Source of the DNA: Streptomyces misionensis
GTDB taxonomy: Bacteria; Actinomycetota; Actinomycetes; Streptomycetales; Streptomycetaceae
Length of the DNA stretch: 41,102 nucleotides
Assembly: GCF_007896895.1 (NCBI RefSeq)
Contig: NZ_VOGW01000192.1
Location: 1-41,102 of the forward strand
Direction of reading: 5' to 3'
Both the position numbers and the translations under genes were made by a program. This document shows, in pieces, positions 38,273 through 41,102 of the stretch; positions within the stretch are counted from its first letter, which is position 1; every line of letters starts with the position of its first letter. Under the pieces are notes generated by a model, which did no database searches, was not told where the DNA came from, and worked only from the letters and a program-made list of their open reading frames with translations.

Positions 38273-38761
38273 ATGCAGACGTTTCTGCCCGATTCCGACT
38301 TCCGGCGCTCGGCACAGCTCCTCGACCGCCGCCGCCTGGGCAAACAGCGCGTCGAGGCGTTGCAGGTCCTGCGCGGCCTGACCGTCCCCGGCTACGGCTG
38401 GCGCAGGCACCCGGCGGTGCGCATGTGGAGCGGCTACGAGGAGGCGCTGGTCCGCTACGGCCTGGAGGTCTGCCGGGTCTGGCGGGAGCGCGGGCACCAG
38501 GACAGCTGCGCGGCCTCCCTGGTCGCCGGGTACGAGGCCGCCCGGCCGGGGGCCTCGGTGCGCGGCCAGGCCGCGCTCGCCGCCGCCGGGGAGCTGCCGC
38601 CGTGGCTCGGCGACCAGGCCTTCCACCGCAGCCACCAGTCCGCGCTGGTGCGCAAGGACCCGGACGCGTACGCACCCGAGTTCCCCGGCGTGCCCGACGA
38701 CCTGCCCTATGTGTGGCCGGCCTCCGACCGGGAGGACGGCCGGGCCCGGCGGGACACCTGA
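38273..38761 (+). CDS. MSMEG_6728-type, pyrimidine-dimer glycosylase-like protein
   Basis: A 162-aa cytosolic protein beginning MQTFLPDSDFRRSAQLLDRRRLGKQRVEALQVLRGL, then PGYGWRRHPAVRMWSGYEEALVRYGL, and ending AFHRSHQSALVRKDPDAYAPEFPGVPDDLPYVWP. I recognise this as the actinobacterial MSMEG_6728 family, usually described as related to T4 endonuclease V-type pyrimidine dimer DNA glycosylases. The enzymatic role is therefore family knowledge and not proven. ATG 38273 follows GAAGG; GTG 38267 is an alternative. It is convergent with crtU, with only 3 bp between the stops. Location next to carotenoid and stress genes fits a photoprotection theme. Confidence 0.8.
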   Translation: MQTFLPDSDFRRSAQLLDRRRLGKQRVEALQVLRGLTVPGYGWRRHPAVRMWSGYEEALVRYGLEVCRVWRERGHQDSCAASLVAGYEAARPGASVRGQAALAAAGELPPWLGDQAFHRSHQSALVRKDPDAYAPEFPGVPDDLPYVWPASDREDGRARRDT

Positions 38762-38764
38762 GCC

Positions 38765-40345
38765 TCACCCGCCGCCCCCGGCGCACGCCGCGGCCCACCG
38801 CAGCGCCGCCGTGCGGCCCCGGTCCGGGACCGTCCACAGGGCGTGGCCGCGCAGCCCCCAGCGCCCCAGCAGGGCGTTGGCGGCGAGGAAGCCGCTGGTG
38901 GCCGCCCGCTCCATCAGCGCCACCGGCAGGCCGGTGCGGACCGTGTCGCCCGCGACGACGAGGCCGGGCGTGGGCGTGTCCACCGTGGGCCGGTCGGCGT
39001 GGCCGCCCACGGCGAAGAGCGGACAGTCGGCCCGCCACTCGTGGCGGGCGTCGACCACCCCGGCCCGGCGCGTCTCCGGGTACACGCGGTGCAGCTCGTC
39101 GAGCAGTTCCTTGCGCACGGTCGCCGGGTCGGCGTCCTCGGCCAGGGCGTAGGCGTGCAGTTCGACGACCGAGCCGCCGGTCCGGACCGCCCAGCGCGCG
39201 GCCTCCCCCTCCCAGCCGCTGACCACACTGACGTTGTCCAGGGGACCGTAGCCGCTGGTGCCGAGGAAGCCGGGCCGGTCCGGCCGCACCGGCCGGTCCA
39301 GCCACAGGCGCGAGACCAGGAACGGCGGTGCGGTGCGCAGCCGTGCCACGCGCTCGCGCCACGGCGCGTCGCCGAGCCCGCCGCAGCGGGCCACCAGGGA
39401 ACGCAGACCTGCCGGGTCGAGGGCGAGCACCACGGCGTCGTACGGCTCCTCGCCGCCGCCCGCGGCGGTCACCGCGAGGCCGCCCGCGGGCCGCGGGGAG
39501 ACGGCCTCCACCGCGGTGCCGGTGCGCAGCCGCGCGCCGAGCCCGCGCAGCCGTTCGGCGAGCGGGTCCCACAGCGCCTGCGGGAACGGCTCGCGGGGCA
39601 CGTCGAACAGCAGGCCCTCCGACGAGCCGAGGAAGTAGATGTGGAACATCAGCGCCATCTCCGCGGCCGACAGCTGCCGGGGATCGGCGAAGAAGCTCCG
39701 GGAGAACACCTCGAAGGCCAGATGCCGCGCCGCCGGCGGGAACCGGATGGCCTCCAGGAAGTCGTACGCGCTGACGTGGTCGAACCGCTCGTACACCTCC
39801 GGCACCCGCACGTCGAACAGCGGCAGCGCGGCGCGCGGCCGCATCCGGGCCAGCTCGCGCACGCCGAACGACCCGCTCAGGGCCGCGAAGCCGAGCGCGC
39901 TCAGCGGCGGTGTGCGCGGTACGTGCCGGAAGCCGTCCCGCCGGCCGCCGGCGTGCCGCAGGGGATAGTCGGGGAGAGGGGTCAGCCGGTCCAGCGACGG
40001 GTCCGTGCGGCGCAGCAGGGCACGCAGGTTGTAGTACTGCCGGAAGAAGGCGTGGAAGCCCCGGCTCATCGTCACCGCCGTGCCGTCGGCCAGGCGGGTG
40101 GGCCATCCCGCGAGCCGCCCGCCCAGCTGCTCCGCGCGCTCGTACACGGTGACGCGCACGCCCCGCTCGGCCAGCGCGGTCGCCGCGGTCAGGCCGGCGA
40201 TGCCGCCGCCGACGACCGCCACCCCTGGGGCGCCGGACCCCTCGGCGCGCGCGGCGCCGGGCGGCGCGGGCAGCAGCCGGGCCAGCCGGTCCCGGCCGGG
40301 CCTCGACGCGCGGGCGGGTGCGAACCGGCGGCCGGGTACGGTCAT
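38765..40345 (-). CDS. crtU: CrtU-like carotene desaturase/methyltransferase
   Basis: A 526-aa FAD-dependent protein. After a basic leader of about 40 residues the dinucleotide-binding motif is VAVVGGGIAGLTAATAL (GGGIAG at 46-51) with Glu69. SRGFHAFFRQYYNLRALL and FPQALWDPLAERLRGLGARLRTGTAV follow. The C-terminal FAD motif is LVVAGDTVRTGLPVALMERAATSGFLAANALL. The RGFHAFFRQYYNLR block is characteristic of CrtU, which desaturates and methyl-shifts beta-carotene ends to aromatic isorenieratene rings. ATG 40345 overlaps the stop of crtT (ATGA), matching the crtY-T-U order of streptomycetes. Generic FAD amine oxidase is the conservative alternative. Confidence 0.82.
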   Translation of the reverse strand: MTVPGRRFAPARASRPGRDRLARLLPAPPGAARAEGSGAPGVAVVGGGIAGLTAATALAERGVRVTVYERAEQLGGRLAGWPTRLADGTAVTMSRGFHAFFRQYYNLRALLRRTDPSLDRLTPLPDYPLRHAGGRRDGFRHVPRTPPLSALGFAALSGSFGVRELARMRPRAALPLFDVRVPEVYERFDHVSAYDFLEAIRFPPAARHLAFEVFSRSFFADPRQLSAAEMALMFHIYFLGSSEGLLFDVPREPFPQALWDPLAERLRGLGARLRTGTAVEAVSPRPAGGLAVTAAGGGEEPYDAVVLALDPAGLRSLVARCGGLGDAPWRERVARLRTAPPFLVSRLWLDRPVRPDRPGFLGTSGYGPLDNVSVVSGWEGEAARWAVRTGGSVVELHAYALAEDADPATVRKELLDELHRVYPETRRAGVVDARHEWRADCPLFAVGGHADRPTVDTPTPGLVVAGDTVRTGLPVALMERAATSGFLAANALLGRWGLRGHALWTVPDRGRTAALRWAAACAGGGG

Positions 40346-41076
40346 CGTCCCGCCCCCGCGACCGCGGCGGACGGGCGGCGGCCGACGACGGTGTGGGTGA
40401 TGCCCGTCTGCCAGCCCGGCAGCGGCAGCACCCGCACCCGCTCGAACCCGGCCCGCCGCACGCGCCGCCCCAGCTGACCGGCCGTGTCGAAGGCGCCGAC
40501 GCTGCGCCACAGGTGCCGGTAGAGCGGTCCGTCGCCGAGCAACGTGGCGACCGGCAGGACGAGCCCGCCGCACACCGCGCTCCACACCGCGCGGTGCGCC
40601 GCGCGCCCGCTCAGCGCGTACTCGTGCACCGCGAGGCGGCCGTGCGGCGCGAGGAGCCGGTGGACGTGCGCGAGGACGGCGTCCGGATCGGTGGTGTTGC
40701 GCAGCAGGTAGGCGGCGAAGACCGCGTCGAACGGGCCGCGCACCCCGGCCTCGGTGAGCCGCTCCACCGGGGCGTGCACGAAGCGCACCGGCCGGGGCCA
40801 CGACCGGCGGGCGGCGCGTCGCAGCATGCCGGCCGAGGCGTCGACGGCCGTGATGTCCGCACCCGGCAGCACGGCGGCCAGCGCCGCGGTGGAGCCCCCC
40901 GTGCCGCAGCCGAGGTCCAGGACCCGCAGCCCGTCGCCGGGACTGCGCAGGCCGAGGCGGCGGGCGGAGCGGCGCAGATGGGCGTGGTGGCCCGGGTCGG
41001 CCGCCGTCAGCAGGTCGTAGCGGCGGGCGGCACGGTCGAAGGCGGCGGCCAGGGCGGTGTCGTGCAGCAGGGGCAT
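40342..41076 (-). CDS. crtT: UbiE-like methyltransferase of the carotenoid cluster
   Basis: A 244-aa class I SAM-dependent methyltransferase. Motif I LDLGCGTGGS lies at about 53-62, motif II region ADITAVDASAGML near 75-87, and FDAVFAAYLLRNTTDPDAVLAHVHRLLAPHGRLAVHEY is the UbiE-type middle block. In streptomycete isorenieratene clusters crtT encodes such a protein directly before crtU; its reaction is less well defined than that of crtU. ATG 41076 is preceded by GGAG. The 26 bp to the window edge probably belong to the intergenic region after crtY, which I cannot see. Confidence 0.8.
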   Translation of the reverse strand: MPLLHDTALAAAFDRAARRYDLLTAADPGHHAHLRRSARRLGLRSPGDGLRVLDLGCGTGGSTAALAAVLPGADITAVDASAGMLRRAARRSWPRPVRFVHAPVERLTEAGVRGPFDAVFAAYLLRNTTDPDAVLAHVHRLLAPHGRLAVHEYALSGRAAHRAVWSAVCGGLVLPVATLLGDGPLYRHLWRSVGAFDTAGQLGRRVRRAGFERVRVLPLPGWQTGITHTVVGRRPSAAVAGAGR

Positions 41077-41102
41077 GCGGACTCCATGGGGGGTGCGGGG
41101 AG

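Overview
The window is about 41 kb of very GC-rich actinobacterial chromosome, and everything points to Streptomyces. Coding regions have strong GC bias at third positions. GTG and TTG starts are frequent, many genes overlap by 4 bases (ATGA/GTGA), and several genes look leaderless. The families are also typical: MmyB-type regulators, LacI-controlled sugar clusters, a CUT1 ABC importer with no ATPase gene, SigB-like partner-switching genes and the crtT-crtU pair of isorenieratene synthesis. I see no integrase, transposase, CRISPR array, rRNA gene or replication origin.

Layout. (1) 1-430: the N-terminal part of a DUF309 gene and a tRNA-Pro(GGG). (2) 600-7500: mostly redox enzymes paired with their own regulators. 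These are a TetR with an NAD-dependent epimerase-like protein, an SDR divergent from an MmyB-type regulator, a TetR divergent from a quinone oxidoreductase-like MDR, and an FMN-binding PNPOx-fold protein. A short frameshifted relic of an ATP-grasp gene sits at 6611-6748 behind a 7-bp tandem repeat. (3) 7576-13380: a xylan side-chain unit, GH115 alpha-glucuronidase plus a secreted SGNH esterase, divergent from a LacI regulator, with a nested dyad operator between them. (4) 13505-15186: an ECF-like sigma factor translationally coupled to a CU044_5270-type membrane protein. (5) 15248-18416: a CUT1 sugar importer (binding lipoprotein and two permeases). (6) 18766-26774: a CUT2 sugar/polyol importer with a TIM-barrel isomerase, a nucleotidyltransferase, two Gfo/Idh/MocA dehydrogenases (one with the inositol dehydrogenase triad) and a LacI repressor. 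This most resembles a myo-inositol or related polyol locus. A perfect CRP-type site lies between the two importers. (7) 26783-27967: a cupin, a five-helix membrane protein and a second tRNA-Pro(GGG), identical to the first over 74 nt. (8) 28068-29827: a second SDR/MmyB divergent pair. (9) 29928-38211: a partner-switching and stress-signalling region. It holds three STAS proteins, a SigB-family sigma factor, an RsbW-like kinase, two SpoIIE-type phosphatases, a stand-alone cobalamin-binding sensor, a MarR and a winged-helix protein. (10) 38273-41102: a pyrimidine-dimer-glycosylase-like protein convergent with crtU and crtT, whose upstream neighbours lie beyond the right edge.

The most interesting part is 29928-41076. 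A B12-binding protein carrying the W-x9-EH motif of CarH/LitR photoreceptors, but no DNA-binding domain, is coupled by a 4-base overlap to a STAS protein and lies in an RsbU/RsbW/sigma cassette. Carotenoid genes and a UV-repair-like gene are close by. This suggests a cobalamin-based light or redox input to a SigB-type general stress response: a split equivalent of a stressosome photoreceptor. One phosphatase and one STAS protein there lack canonical residues (Asp to Asn, Ser to Cys), which implies non-standard wiring. All functions are inferred from sequence reading alone; no database search was run.
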